Counted from the stretch's first letter, positions 49,744-59,699 are shown. The stretch: 64,000 bases of DNA from Lachnospiraceae bacterium (GCA_017431345.1 JAFRLH010000059.1:62001-126000), one strand, 5' to 3'. The notes: generated by a model from the letters alone, not told the origin. Numbers and translations are program-made.

Positions 49744-50703
49744 TTAATGATTCAGGAACTTTATCAATCGGTTCTGAAAGTCCTGATAATAGGGTGCTTC
49801 AACAAACACCATGTGAGACCCGCCCCCGATCACTTCCAGTTCAGAGCCTTTCGGCAAACCGGACATACAGTCATTCACAAGATCATAGTTTAAATACGGG
49901 TCCTTATCACCGCAGATCACCAGCGTCGGCATTTGAATGGCTGACAGTTCGATCAGTTTTACCGAACTGTCCACACAGACATCCCGCCTGCCTCCATTGG
50001 GACTTGAATCCCTGTCATAATGCCAACAGCTTGAACACCACAATTCCCTGACGACGGGTTCTGTTATCTCATCGTCAAACACGCCGTCTCCGGTCCGTTG
50101 AAAATCGTCTGCAGCATGCTCCCAGGTGTTGAAATGAAACGGCTCTGTGACCTCGTATTCACCAATACCGCAAAAGATCGGAGCATACAGTACAAGTTTA
50201 TTCACATACTCCGGATATTTGGCTGCAAACCTGCATACGGTCACAGTACCCCAGCTCCATCCGAGAAGATCTATTTTATCCTGTCCGGTTTCTTCCGTTA
50301 TCTTCTCTGCTGCAGCATGAATATCCTCCGCAGCATAATCGGAATCCGGCAAAAAACCATCCGTGACACTTTCGGACTGTCCGAATCCTGCAATATCCAG
50401 CCGCCAAACGTCATACCCTTCACGGGCGAGTTTCCGGACAAGACTGTAATCCTTATAGTCAATATCAAACTCATGGGAAGAGTATGTAACGCCATGGATC
50501 AGTAAAATATTTTTCTGAGAAGCTGTACCTTCCGCAGAAATCCGGTCCAGATGCAGGTCAATCCCGTTTCGCTCCAGAGAATACTCTGTATAAATATATT
50601 CTGTGTCAGTCTGTCGGTCAGGCATATCAGCTGCTGAGACTTTATGACATCCCGCACAGAATAACAAACAGACCATGATGAGTAATGTAAAATGTTTCTT
50701 CAA
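49744..50703 (-). CDS. Lipoprotein alpha/beta hydrolase
   Basis: A 319-residue protein with a lipoprotein signal peptide (LLIMVCLLFCAGCHK; lipidation at the Cys of AGC). The hydrolase domain has NILLIHGVTYSSHEFD, VWRLDIAGFGQSES, the nucleophile elbow LLGWSWGTVTVC, the acid in VICGDKDPYL and the histidine in GGGSHMVF. It is anchored outside the cell membrane. The GWSWG elbow resembles the lipase/proline iminopeptidase-like group. The substrate is unknown. Confidence 0.87.
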   Translation of the reverse strand: MKKHFTLLIMVCLLFCAGCHKVSAADMPDRQTDTEYIYTEYSLERNGIDLHLDRISAEGTASQKNILLIHGVTYSSHEFDIDYKDYSLVRKLAREGYDVWRLDIAGFGQSESVTDGFLPDSDYAAEDIHAAAEKITEETGQDKIDLLGWSWGTVTVCRFAAKYPEYVNKLVLYAPIFCGIGEYEVTEPFHFNTWEHAADDFQRTGDGVFDDEITEPVVRELWCSSCWHYDRDSSPNGGRRDVCVDSSVKLIELSAIQMPTLVICGDKDPYLNYDLVNDCMSGLPKGSELEVIGGGSHMVFVEAPYYQDFQNRLIKFLNH

Positions 50704-50787
50704 TATCGATCCTCCAGGTAAATGCCAAGCTGTGCAAGCTTCAGATTGCAGTCAATGTCTTATCATCCAGACACATATCCTTCTGCA

Positions 50788-51717
50788 TCAATACCAGTTG
50801 TAAATATAATAGTTGTTGTCCGAACCGATGATGTGTTCGTTGATCATCATGGAATACCGCTGTTTATCCACCTTCTGATTTGTATATTTAAATACGATCT
50901 TCTCCACGTCGACCCATTTACCCCGGCCGTTCTTCTTTTGCCAGTTCTGTCTTATGACCTGCGTGATCCGGCCTTTCTTTTTCTTCACCTTAAAATTGTA
51001 TTCTTTATCGGAGGGACCGTATCTGAATTTCGCGGAGGTGCCCTTCAGAATGCCGTCGCTGTCATAATCCGCCCGGTAGAGACCGTTGAACCTTACCCAC
51101 TGTTTCTCTTCATTTTCATTAACGTTGGCATAGATGCCGGTATTGACGGTCTTTTTAAGCAATCCTTTTTTCGTTGTTACGCTGATGGAATCCACTTCCT
51201 CCATGGAGCCGTCCGGGGTGCCCTGCTCCGGATTGCGCAGATCGCTGTAATGCAATACCAGGGTGAAATACGGACCGCCGTTGCCGTACTGGTAGATCCG
51301 CTGCCGGCTGCCATATTCATCGGAGACCTTCATGTTGTTGATCGTCCCGTTGCTGAAATAGGTGACTGCCCACTCCAGTTTCCCTTCGCCGTTGTATTTA
51401 TTCATTTTCTTAGGCCGTTTCTTTTTAAAGGTATAACTGAGCTTCGAAGTACTGGCATGTCTGGCTGCATAATCATAAGTCCGGATCGATGACGGGTAGC
51501 CTTTTTTGTATTTATAATCCATTTTCATATATTTGGTCCACTTCCCGGTATTGTAATCAATCTGATAGCTGGTTACCGTCTTTACCAGCATCGGACCGGA
51601 CTTTTTCGAAGACGCCTGTACTGCGGCCGCACCGCCGAATGTGATCCACGCGGTTCCTGAAGCCAGCATAACGGCCGTAAGCAGCAAAATCGTTCTGTTT
51701 CTGATTGTGTCTTTCAT
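50788..51717 (-). CDS. Secreted Lys/Tyr-rich protein, unknown function
   Basis: A 309-residue protein with a signal peptide (NRTILLLTAVMLASGTAWIT... QASSKK). The mature part is basic and made of repeated strand-turn units with the pattern [YF]xxxYKKGxxxx (KMDYKYKKGYPSSIRTYDY, KLSYTFKKKRPKKMNKY, FKVKKKKGRITQVIRQN). These recall YD/RHS-like or MORN-like beta repeats, but I cannot assign a family. AAAAGGAG precedes the ATG at 51717. It may bind the wall or a polymer; that is only a guess. Confidence 0.75.
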   Translation of the reverse strand: MKDTIRNRTILLLTAVMLASGTAWITFGGAAAVQASSKKSGPMLVKTVTSYQIDYNTGKWTKYMKMDYKYKKGYPSSIRTYDYAARHASTSKLSYTFKKKRPKKMNKYNGEGKLEWAVTYFSNGTINNMKVSDEYGSRQRIYQYGNGGPYFTLVLHYSDLRNPEQGTPDGSMEEVDSISVTTKKGLLKKTVNTGIYANVNENEEKQWVRFNGLYRADYDSDGILKGTSAKFRYGPSDKEYNFKVKKKKGRITQVIRQNWQKKNGRGKWVDVEKIVFKYTNQKVDKQRYSMMINEHIIGSDNNYYIYNWY

Positions 51718-51901
51718 ACCCACTCCTTTTCTGCGTTCGGAATACCTGTCAGCTCTTCCATCCTGAAAAATTCCATTGCCTGTTCCGGGCCCATTTATCA
51801 GGGCGATACGGGCTTCCGTGCGTTGTCGGCTCCGGATGATCCGGAAGAGCCGGTACACCGCCCGGGATGCACCGGCTCCTGTTTTTATTTCGCCATCCGG
51901 T

Positions 51902-52573
51902 TCAGAAGATCTGTCCCGGGAGTTTCAGCTTTTCTTTGCGGGGAAACGCTTTCTCGAATTCCTCCACATCCGCATCGTCCACATAGTAGCCCCGGGGCGT
52001 CTGGTAAACGCCGGTAATACCGTCCAGATACCCGGGGATCAGTTCTTTGCAGAGGAAGAAGGAATCGTCCGCGCCCTCCGGCAGATCATGATAGCGTATA
52101 CCGAAGTTCCGGGCATAAGTAAAGCCGCTGTGGCCGTAAAAACCGATGCTGCCCTCAAAGAGCACCGCGCCAAAGCCCATGGCCGCCGCCTGTTCCAGCG
52201 AATAATCCAGCAGCTTTTTGCCATAGCCATGGCGCTTGAGCTCCGGCGTGATGCAGATCGGACCCATGGTCAGCACGGGGATCACCCGTCCATCGTCAGC
52301 GTTGATGACCGTGCGCATGAACATGTTCTGCCCGATCAGCCTGCCGTCTTTTTCTGCGGCAGGCTGATCTGCCGGATCATCCTCCTGCACACCGAGGTGC
52401 ATCACGAAATCCAGCTCCTTCACAAAAGCCGGATCGTCCCGCAGCACATGGATCACAAAGTGCTCGCTGCAGCCCGGACGATATACATTCCAGAACGACT
52501 CTCTGACGAGATTCTCAACTTCTCTATAGTCTTCAGATCTTTCCAAACGAATGGTGCAGTCATTTATATTCAT
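51902..52573 (-). CDS. GNAT family N-acetyltransferase
   Basis: A 223-residue protein with IRLERSEDYREVENLVRESFW at the N-terminus and the acetyl-CoA loop LTMGPICITPELKRHGYGKKLL (RxxGYG variant of the Q/RxxGxG/A motif). FGAVLFEGSIGFYGHSGFTYA is typical of the C-terminal half. The substrate is unknown; relatives modify small molecules or protein amines. AGGAGG lies a few bases before the ATG. Confidence 0.9.
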   Translation of the reverse strand: MNINDCTIRLERSEDYREVENLVRESFWNVYRPGCSEHFVIHVLRDDPAFVKELDFVMHLGVQEDDPADQPAAEKDGRLIGQNMFMRTVINADDGRVIPVLTMGPICITPELKRHGYGKKLLDYSLEQAAAMGFGAVLFEGSIGFYGHSGFTYARNFGIRYHDLPEGADDSFFLCKELIPGYLDGITGVYQTPRGYYVDDADVEEFEKAFPRKEKLKLPGQIF

Positions 52574-52617
52574 TGTTTATCCTCCTGAAAATTGTTGACT
52601 GTCAATTGCCTTTTGGC

Positions 52618-52649
52618 GGGAGGTTTGTTCGATTGCGGTCAAACCTCCC
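52618..52649. repeat. 10-bp inverted repeat upstream of the GNAT gene
   Basis: GGGAGGTTTG (52618-52627) and CAAACCTCCC (52640-52649) flank a 12-base loop. No T-run follows on either strand. It lies in the 236-bp gap before the end of the ABC operon, where no gene is seen. Confidence 0.55.
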
Positions 52650-52809
52650 GGTCAGCCCGCAATCTCCGGTGTGTTGTACTTTTTCAAACAGCACGCTCCT
52701 TATAAATATTTTATTAATCATGCCAAACGGCTTGATTGCTGTGTTCCGATGTTGTTTCACTTTGCCTGTCCGGAAGCCTTTCCTGACCAGAAACGCAAAG
52801 CAGACTCAT

Positions 52810-53076
52810 CTAGTCCCCTGCGCTGATCGTTCTTGCCGCCGAACAGATATTCTTCAACTTCTGCTCCCGCTCCTGTATCTCCTGCGTCAGCCTGCCGATC
52901 TGCTCATCCATCTCTTCGATGGTCTCACTTCCGCCGGATATTGATTCTGTGAGAAGCTCTTCCCGTTGTCTTCGGATGTCCCCGATCCGCTTCTGAAGCT
53001 GTCTTTTCTCATTCTCCGCCTCCCGGCGCTCCTGTAAAAGAGCTTCTATTATATCAGCTGCTGCCTTTCGTTTCAT
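52810..53076 (-). CDS. Small coiled-coil protein downstream of an ABC transporter operon
   Basis: An 88-residue, highly charged protein (MKRKAAADIIEALLQERRE, then heptad-rich helices interrupted by ESISGGSETIEE). It is predicted to form a helical hairpin. The ATG at 53076 follows GGGGGAG; an earlier ATG overlaps that site. It starts 32 bp after the permease stop, so it is the last gene of the tetR-to-permease operon. A regulatory or chaperone-like role is possible, but none is shown. Confidence 0.65.
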   Translation of the reverse strand: MKRKAAADIIEALLQERREAENEKRQLQKRIGDIRRQREELLTESISGGSETIEEMDEQIGRLTQEIQEREQKLKNICSAARTISAGD

Positions 53077-53108
53077 TTCTCCCCCCATCTGCCGCTGTCT
53101 CTCCGGCT

Positions 53109-55682
53109 TTATACCATCTCATTTTTCAATGCTTCTATAATGCTGTCCCCTTTGAGTTTATTCACTGAAAGAAGCATGCTTGCGCCTACGACCGCAAATA
53201 CAACGGCAATGACAAGGATGTACATGCGCCAATCCAGATTGAAGGAATACAGTTCGGCATCAAATGCCCTGAACATCACATAGCTTAGAAGGATCGATAC
53301 GGGAATTCCGATCACCAGCGCCCGGATTCCATACAGGAACGTCTCCAGACGGATCATTTTCCTGAATCCTTCGTCTGCCATCCCCACGGATTTATACATC
53401 GCGAACTCTCTTCTTCGAAGCAGCACACCCGTTGAAATGGTATTGTTGATGTTGGCCGCCGCGATCAGCGTAAGCAGGATCGTGAATCCGTACATGGCAG
53501 TCTTCAGAAGAAGCGTCACAGTATTCATGACCTCCAGAGAATCCGTCAGATCAGAAACACTGTAGTTATGATACCCCCCGGCCTCCAGCAGGGCATAGAC
53601 TTTCTGGTACACTTCGTTGTGCCTGCCTGTCACAACACACAGATCGCAGCTTAAAATATCTTCCGGAATCGTCTCTTTCGCCTTCTCATAATAGACGGAA
53701 GCCGGCGCGTAGACCGTAATCGTTCCTCTGGGCGTCATCTTCAGGATGTAATTATTTTCATTATACGATACAAAGTCCCCGATTTCCACGGCAGGCGGAT
53801 TGCCTTCCTTTTCATCGTAATGAAGACGCTGCCCGAGAACCCCCTCGTTAAACACGGCAGCTGACCTCTTATCATGGAAGAAGTTGTTCAGAAGGACGCC
53901 CCGCAGTTCACCTCCGTAATATTTTTCCTCTGACAGACCATTGGCTTCGATCAATCCCCTGAAGTCCGCATCGTCGATCAGCACAAGGGCTATGCTTGAG
54001 AAATGAAGGTCTTTATAATCATCGGTCAGGAAATCCGGATTCGTGATATCTTTATTCGCCAGGGTGATCTTTTCATCATCTCCCTTTTCAAACACGAACT
54101 GGATCATGCCGCCGCCAAAGACCTTCTCTACATCATCCATTGTCTGCAGCTCCTGCCTCAGCTGATCGCTCTCCGCCAGGGAACAGGATACGACAATCTG
54201 GCACGGCAGGTCGAAGTCATACTGGTTGACCCGCTTCACGGAATCGCAGAAATAGCTGATCGTCAGGAAGAGGATCACCGAAACGGCAATCGACACCGTG
54301 ATGACCGATCCCTTGATCCCGTTCCGCTTTATATTTTTATAAGCCAGCTCCCCTTCGTAACCGAAGATCCGGCGGATGACAGGACCGGTCCTCAGTTTTT
54401 TTGCCTTCACTTTGATCGTGTTGTTCTGGCGAAGCGCATCAATGGGCATGATCTTCGCCGCCTTCCATGCCGGCAAGAGGGCAGAGAGAAAGATCGTCAT
54501 GGCGGCACAGAGCACAATGGCAAGGATCACCCACCAGGCGCAGGATATGGGAATGCTTCCCCGCATACCCTCTGACCCGCGCAGGATATCCGCCTCAAGG
54601 ATCCTTCTGCCGAGGAAGACCAGGGTCACTTTTGTACCGATGAATCCCATGAGAAGTCCCAGAGGAATTCCAACAGCTCCCAGAAGAAGCCCCTCAAAGA
54701 AAATCGAGCCTCTCTTCTGCCGGCCGGTCGCGCCGACACTGGCCAGCATACCGAGATAACGCATCCGTTCAGCCAGCGACATGCCGATGGAATTGACGAT
54801 CAGCACAACGGAAGTGATGATCACAATGCACAGCGCGACAGCCATGATCACAAAGAATGAACGGTAGGAACCGGCACTGCCTTCGAAGGCAAATACGCTC
54901 AGCATATATTCGGTATTGATATCATATTTGCTGATTCCGCAGTCTTTCGCGATCTGCCGGATCTGCCGGATCGCTGTGTGATCACAGTTCTTTAAAGTCA
55001 CCCTTACATCGGCGTCCTTCAGATCCGGGAAGTCCCCGGCGTCCATCCCCCGCAGGATATCAAATGTCGCTGTCGGCCGGTTCCCGTGCAGGATGGCCGT
55101 GACAGTGCAGGTCTCTGTGGAGACTGCTTCAAAAGCTTCATCCGACCTGTAATTCCCTGCCAGATAGACGAGCTCGCCATTCTCATAAAAATGACGGTTT
55201 CCCTGTTCAAAGGTGAGTGTGTCCCCGACCCGGACCGAAAGTCCGTTCTCTTTCAGGAACTGTTCCTCCACCGCTATCCCAGAGGAATCCGCAGGAAGGG
55301 TTCCCTCATAATCACTAATGACCATTTCAGCCAGATAGCCCGCGTCGCCGTGCGCTATGTTCCCAGTCCGGAACCGGTCCTCTTTTCCGCTGTCGAGCCT
55401 TGCACCGCTGATCCGGGGGTTCAAGTCGGATACTCCGACGAGCTCGATCCTGTCATCTGACCGCAGTCTGTCTGCCTGTTCTTTCGTCAGTTCATAAAAA
55501 GCGGCGTGGACATTGCCGTCCGTCTGTGTCGCGAGGTATCCGAAAAATTTAAAAAAGGAAAAAACACCGAGCAGGATCGCGCTGATCAGCGCTGTCGCTG
55601 TCGCAATGCCAAGGATCGTGACGACCGTTCTTTTCCGGTTTTCCAGAAGATGACGCAGGGTGAGTTTCGCGATGATGTTCAT
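53109..55682 (-). CDS. FtsX-type ABC transporter permease
   Basis: An 857-residue permease with two FtsX domains. A first helix (TVVTILGIATATALISAILLG) is followed by a large external domain (about 45-275), three helices with SLAERMRYLGMLASVGATGRQKR, then a second unit of the same type ending with LLRRREFAMYKSVGMADEGF and three helices. This is the MacB/BceB-like mechanotransmission class, not a substrate channel. Its ATG overlaps the ATPase stop by 4 bases. Together with the adjacent intramembrane-sensing kinase it resembles antimicrobial peptide resistance modules. Confidence 0.92.
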   Translation of the reverse strand: MNIIAKLTLRHLLENRKRTVVTILGIATATALISAILLGVFSFFKFFGYLATQTDGNVHAAFYELTKEQADRLRSDDRIELVGVSDLNPRISGARLDSGKEDRFRTGNIAHGDAGYLAEMVISDYEGTLPADSSGIAVEEQFLKENGLSVRVGDTLTFEQGNRHFYENGELVYLAGNYRSDEAFEAVSTETCTVTAILHGNRPTATFDILRGMDAGDFPDLKDADVRVTLKNCDHTAIRQIRQIAKDCGISKYDINTEYMLSVFAFEGSAGSYRSFFVIMAVALCIVIITSVVLIVNSIGMSLAERMRYLGMLASVGATGRQKRGSIFFEGLLLGAVGIPLGLLMGFIGTKVTLVFLGRRILEADILRGSEGMRGSIPISCAWWVILAIVLCAAMTIFLSALLPAWKAAKIMPIDALRQNNTIKVKAKKLRTGPVIRRIFGYEGELAYKNIKRNGIKGSVITVSIAVSVILFLTISYFCDSVKRVNQYDFDLPCQIVVSCSLAESDQLRQELQTMDDVEKVFGGGMIQFVFEKGDDEKITLANKDITNPDFLTDDYKDLHFSSIALVLIDDADFRGLIEANGLSEEKYYGGELRGVLLNNFFHDKRSAAVFNEGVLGQRLHYDEKEGNPPAVEIGDFVSYNENNYILKMTPRGTITVYAPASVYYEKAKETIPEDILSCDLCVVTGRHNEVYQKVYALLEAGGYHNYSVSDLTDSLEVMNTVTLLLKTAMYGFTILLTLIAAANINNTISTGVLLRRREFAMYKSVGMADEGFRKMIRLETFLYGIRALVIGIPVSILLSYVMFRAFDAELYSFNLDWRMYILVIAVVFAVVGASMLLSVNKLKGDSIIEALKNEMV

Positions 55683-56374
55683 GACATGCCCACCTCCGCT
55701 CCTTTGGAATCCCTGGTGATCTGTCCGTCTTCGATCGTAATGATCCGGTCAGCGGAAAGCGCGATCCTCTCGTCGTGCGTGATAATGATAACGGTCTGCT
55801 TATTCTCTTTGTTGAACTTCCGGAGAAGGGAAACGATCTCTTTGCTGTTCTCGCTGTCAAGATTCCCTGTCGGTTCGTCAGCCAGAAGAAGCGCGGGATG
55901 GTTCATGAGCGCCCGTCCGATCGATACCCTTTGCTGCTGACCGCCGGACAGCTGGTTCGGAAGATGCGAAAGTCTCGCGGACAATCCCAGCTTTTCCACA
56001 AGATCAGATAACAGCTCCTGATCCGGTTTCTTACCGTCAAGCAAAATGGGAAGCGTCATATTTTCTTCGACATTGAGGATGGGGATCAGGTTATAAAACT
56101 GGTATATAAGGCCGATCTGCCTCCTTCGGAAGATCGCGAGCTTTGTTTCATCCAGCCTGCTGATATCCGTTCCGGATATGATCACCGCTCCCGACGTCGG
56201 GCTGTCCACACCGCCCAGGATATGCAGCAGCGTGGATTTGCCGCTGCCCGAGGGGCCGACGATAGCCACAAATTCTCCCTGCTCCACATCAAACGTAACA
56301 TTCTTCAGGGCATCGACTTTTGTCTCTCCTGTGCCGTAGACCTTGCACAGGTCTTTGATCTCAAGTATTTTCAT
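55679..56374 (-). CDS. ABC transporter ATP-binding protein (MacB/LolD/BceA type)
   Basis: A 231-residue ATPase: Walker A GPSGSGKST, Q-loop, LNVEENMTLPILLDGKK, signature LSGGQQQRVSIGRAL, Walker B ALLLADEPTGNLDSENS and H-loop ITHDERIA. The LADEPTGNLD form is typical of MacB/LolD/BceA subunits that pair with FtsX-type permeases, and the permease gene overlaps its stop. GAAAGGAG precedes the ATG. The 118-bp gap after the kinase gene holds GTGAC (56489-56485) and GTCAC (56466-56462) as possible response-regulator site. Confidence 0.95.
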   Translation of the reverse strand: MKILEIKDLCKVYGTGETKVDALKNVTFDVEQGEFVAIVGPSGSGKSTLLHILGGVDSPTSGAVIISGTDISRLDETKLAIFRRRQIGLIYQFYNLIPILNVEENMTLPILLDGKKPDQELLSDLVEKLGLSARLSHLPNQLSGGQQQRVSIGRALMNHPALLLADEPTGNLDSENSKEIVSLLRKFNKENKQTVIIITHDERIALSADRIITIEDGQITRDSKGAEVGMS

Positions 56375-56492
56375 GTCAGGAACTCCTTTCTCAAACGGAT
56401 CTGCCTGAATGCAGCCGCCTTCTCCTGTCTAAGAACAGGGTACTCGTTAAGGCTTACTATCCCGTGACTTTTTTCATTACAATTCTGTCACA

Positions 56493-57488
56493 TTAGATAA
56501 TGGTCTTATAGATCCGGATGGAAAAGGACGTCCCGACGCCTTCGGTGCTCTGCACGGTGATCTCGCCGTGTTCTCCCTCAAGGATGCGCTTCGAGAGCGC
56601 CAGCCCGATCCCGACGCTGTCTTTCCCGGCATTCTTTCCTTTATAGAACCGCTCGAAGATGTGGGGAAGATCTTCTGCCGGGATCCCGCATCCGTTGTCC
56701 CTGATCGTGATCTGACCGAATAAATGTGTGTCATTGGTCTCTATGAAGAGTGTTCCTCCGTCATCCATGTGCTCGATGCAGTTTTTTATAATATTCTGCA
56801 GCGCCTCGACGGTCCAGTTGCGGTCGCAGAGGATCATCTCTTCGGAAACGTCCTGTCTGCACACGATGTTCCTGACATCCATCTGGACCAGGAACGGTCT
56901 GACGGCTTCTTCGGTCAATTCTGAAAACGGCACTGCCTCTTTTTTCAGTACGATCGTCCCGGCATCCAGCTTCGAGATCTTAAGAAGGGTCTGGATCAGC
57001 CAGTTCATGCGGTCAAGCTGGGCCGACTGCGTCCTCAGGAGTTCCTCCCGTTTTGCCTCGTCCGTCTCCTCCATAAGAAGATCGTTCATGACCATCATGG
57101 AGGTCAGCGGCGTTTTCAGCTGATGACTGATGTCTGCCAGTGCGGCAGCCAGCTGCGTTCTGTCATCCGCCAGCTGCTCATTCTGCGTTTTCAGCATCGT
57201 AGCTGCTTTATAGATATTGGTGCGGAGGATGGACAGCTCTCCCTCTTCCTGGCTCCCGATTTCCGGTGCTTCCGCGCCTGCAAGCACCTTGACAAGATAA
57301 TCATTCAGTTCCGTAATGTGCCGGTATCTCTTCCTTGTATAAAAGACAAAAACCGCCAGAAGGGCAGCTCCTGACACCAGCAAAAGAAGTCCTGCTTTTA
57401 TGCTGACCAGCGCCGTTCCGCAGGTAAAAGCCAGTAAAATGATGACCGCACTGATCAGAATGGTATTTCTGTATTCCCTGTTATTCAT
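56493..57488 (-). CDS. Intramembrane-sensing histidine kinase
   Basis: A 331-residue kinase with two helices separated by only a few residues (ISAVIILLAFTCGTALVSIK, GLLLLVSGAALLAVFVFY), the pattern of kinases that sense through a partner transporter. The H-box is ALADISHQLKTPLTSMM, the N-box is IIKNCIEHM, and G boxes are IRDNGCGIP and GIGLALSKRILEGEHG. It starts 3 bp after the response regulator stop, so they form one pair. The ABC genes downstream are the likely sensor and target. Confidence 0.94.
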   Translation of the reverse strand: MNNREYRNTILISAVIILLAFTCGTALVSIKAGLLLLVSGAALLAVFVFYTRKRYRHITELNDYLVKVLAGAEAPEIGSQEEGELSILRTNIYKAATMLKTQNEQLADDRTQLAAALADISHQLKTPLTSMMVMNDLLMEETDEAKREELLRTQSAQLDRMNWLIQTLLKISKLDAGTIVLKKEAVPFSELTEEAVRPFLVQMDVRNIVCRQDVSEEMILCDRNWTVEALQNIIKNCIEHMDDGGTLFIETNDTHLFGQITIRDNGCGIPAEDLPHIFERFYKGKNAGKDSVGIGLALSKRILEGEHGEITVQSTEGVGTSFSIRIYKTII

Positions 57489-57491
57489 AGA

Positions 57492-58214
57492 TCACATTCT
57501 CTGCTTATCCAGGATATATCCCAGTCCCCGTACGGTCCGGATGATCGCCGGATCTGCGGGATCCTTCTCGATCTTATCCCTCAGCCGTTTGATGTATACT
57601 GTCAGTGTATTGTCATTGACAAAATCCCCGCTGATATCCCACATATCTGACAGCAGCTGCTTCCTGGAAAGCACGATCCCTCTGTTGTTCACAAAAGTCA
57701 GCAGCAGACGGTATTCCAGCGCCGTCAGTTCTATCGTTTCCTCCAGGCCTTCCGCATCGATTCGTGTCACTCTTGCTTCATTTGTATAGATCCGGATATC
57801 CCCGATGACTTCAGGACACTCCGACTTGCCATTTTCCGTGCCGGGATACTGTGTCCGCCCCGCTCTGCGGAGAACACTTTTGATCCTTGCCATCAATTCG
57901 CCTACCCGGAACGGCTTGCATATATAATCATCGGCGCCGATCTCGAGCCCCATGACCACATTGACCTCCGCATCGACGGCCGTCAGAAAGATCACCGGTA
58001 CATCTTCCGATTGTTTGATGTACCGGCAGATGTCATAACCGCTGCCGTCCGGAAGATTGATATCCAGTACACAGATGCCGTACGTTTCCGGCTTCCAGGC
58101 TGATTTCGCTTCTTCTGCATTTTCCGCAGCAGCGACCTCATACCCTTCCTTCTCCAGAGAATAGGTAAGGCCCAGCCGGATCGCCTCATCGTCTTCCACC
58201 AATAATACCCGCAT
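57492..58214 (-). CDS. OmpR-family response regulator
   Basis: A 240-residue regulator. The receiver has VLLVEDDEAIRLGL, the phosphoacceptor in VLDINLPDGSGYD, VIFLTA and CKPFRVGELMARIK (Lys). The winged-helix domain ends with DNTLTVYIKRLRDKIE and IIRTVRGLGYIL. It begins immediately after the stop of the CPBP protease gene. It should bind direct repeats in its own operon; a candidate site is upstream of the ABC ATPase gene. Confidence 0.95.
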   Translation of the reverse strand: MRVLLVEDDEAIRLGLTYSLEKEGYEVAAAENAEEAKSAWKPETYGICVLDINLPDGSGYDICRYIKQSEDVPVIFLTAVDAEVNVVMGLEIGADDYICKPFRVGELMARIKSVLRRAGRTQYPGTENGKSECPEVIGDIRIYTNEARVTRIDAEGLEETIELTALEYRLLLTFVNNRGIVLSRKQLLSDMWDISGDFVNDNTLTVYIKRLRDKIEKDPADPAIIRTVRGLGYILDKQRM

Positions 58215-59078
58215 TTATTTCGTCCTCCCGTCGTCTCCTGTCAAAGCAGCATCCATACGACGTTTCCTGAAACGATTATACATCAAGATTGCAATGAGCC
58301 ATACACAGAGTATCGTCAGAAGTCCCGTCTCACTCACATAGTACATTTTGTCATCGCCTCTTGTGATGACGCCGAACAACATCTGATCATAAGTATTGTG
58401 CGCTGCATGAAGAAATGCGGCAGGCCACACACTTCCGCTCTGCATTGTCAGAATGGCAGCTATGATGCCGACCGGAAAGATACACAGCACAAAGGATACC
58501 AGCTGATACCAGAGAGGTGTTCCCTCCATGTAGCCGCCCCATATAAGAAGCGGAAAGTGCCAGAAGCACCAGAACAGGCTGACTGTGGCTATCGATTTTG
58601 CCGTTCCGATCCGTTCCAGAAGAGCCGGCAGCATAAAACCTCTCCATCCGATTTCTTCCCCAGCTGCTGTCAGCATAGACATAAGCAGGCATACCACTGT
58701 GTACAGTCCCACATCCTTCAGGACCAGCAGAAGGGATACACCGCTATAGGCATAGTTTTCCGGATGCATTGTCCAGTAGATCCGGTACGGAATGAACAGA
58801 TAGATGAACGGTATGGCAACACCCGCAAGGATATACCGCAGACGGCAGATTTTTATCCCGAGCAATGTCCGCAGCGCTTTAAATGACAGCTTTTCCCCGT
58901 TCCCGTGAATGGACGCGGCTGCCGCAATAAAAGCTGACAAAGCAGGAGTCCACATCAGAATTGCGACCAGCCATTCGGGACCGCCCATGCAGTATGCTGC
59001 TTCGATCACTGCTGACAGAATGATCACCAGCAGTAAGAACAGGACGACAGCTTTCCCGGTGAAAGAATCGTTTCTCAT
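58215..59078 (-). CDS. CPBP family intramembrane metalloprotease
   Basis: A 287-residue, eight-helix protein with the CPBP/Abi motif AAGEEIGWRGFMLPAL (EExxxR) and the later VSLFWCFWHFPLL (FxxxH) and SVWPAAFLHAAHNTY (HxxxN). Such proteins are CAAX-protease relatives, some giving bacteriocin immunity. The ATG at 59078 follows AAAGGAG by 9 bases; the ATG at 59099 overlaps that site. It is encoded between tetR and the response regulator, so it shares the palindrome-controlled promoter. Confidence 0.92.
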   Translation of the reverse strand: MRNDSFTGKAVVLFLLLVIILSAVIEAAYCMGGPEWLVAILMWTPALSAFIAAAASIHGNGEKLSFKALRTLLGIKICRLRYILAGVAIPFIYLFIPYRIYWTMHPENYAYSGVSLLLVLKDVGLYTVVCLLMSMLTAAGEEIGWRGFMLPALLERIGTAKSIATVSLFWCFWHFPLLIWGGYMEGTPLWYQLVSFVLCIFPVGIIAAILTMQSGSVWPAAFLHAAHNTYDQMLFGVITRGDDKMYYVSETGLLTILCVWLIAILMYNRFRKRRMDAALTGDDGRTK

Positions 59079-59102
59079 ATCTATCGTCTCCTTTCCCATG
59101 TA

Positions 59103-59699
59103 TTATTTATCCTCACCGTATGTTTTGATGAAGTGGCGGCTGAATGCCTCGGCTTGTCTGATCGCTTCCGCAGTCTTCTCCGGCTCCCGGTCGCACAGGT
59201 GAATAAGAGCAGAGATCGGCGCCGTATAGGCAAAGGCCAGCATCCCGGGATCATCTTTCCGGAGCAGTCCCTTTTCCATCATGCCGGTGAATACATATGT
59301 GAACATTTCAGAAAGGCCTGTCAGAAAGTGCTTTGTTGCCAGTTCCCGCGCACGTACGTCCCTGAACTGTTCCAGCATCAGCACCTTGCGCGTCATGATG
59401 ATCTTCTCATCATGAACGGTAATATTCACCATCTGCATGGTCAGCCGGATCAACTCCTCCGGCGAATCCGGCACAGGCGGCAAATGCTCAGGCGAACCGA
59501 AACGTTCTCCGTAATAGGCGATCATCTGATCCAGCAGCGCATTCCAGATCGCTTCCTTACTCTCATAGTGTTTATAGACCCCGGACTTGACAAGCCCAAG
59601 TGATGCGCTCAATTCACGAATGTTCGTTCCTGCATAGCCGTTTTGTGAAAACATCTCCAGCGCAGCTTCCAGTATTCTCTCTTTTGTGCCATTCGCCAT
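59103..59699 (-). CDS. TetR-family transcriptional repressor
   Basis: A 198-residue regulator with the TetR helix-turn-helix at the N-terminus: ILEAALEMFSQNGYAGTNIR, ELSASLGLVKSGVYKHYESK. The C-terminal ligand domain is divergent as usual. The ATG at 59699 has GGAGGGG upstream. Its promoter lies inside a 42-bp palindrome, so autorepression is very likely, and release would induce the whole downstream operon (CPBP protease, two-component system, ABC transporter). Confidence 0.94.
   Translation of the reverse strand: MANGTKERILEAALEMFSQNGYAGTNIRELSASLGLVKSGVYKHYESKEAIWNALLDQMIAYYGERFGSPEHLPPVPDSPEELIRLTMQMVNITVHDEKIIMTRKVLMLEQFRDVRARELATKHFLTGLSEMFTYVFTGMMEKGLLRKDDPGMLAFAYTAPISALIHLCDREPEKTAEAIRQAEAFSRHFIKTYGEDK

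Noticed and set aside
52573-52944. 123-codon plus-strand frame
   Set aside because: It starts at the GNAT ribosome binding site region and runs antisense into the coiled-coil gene; no ribosome binding site or domain.
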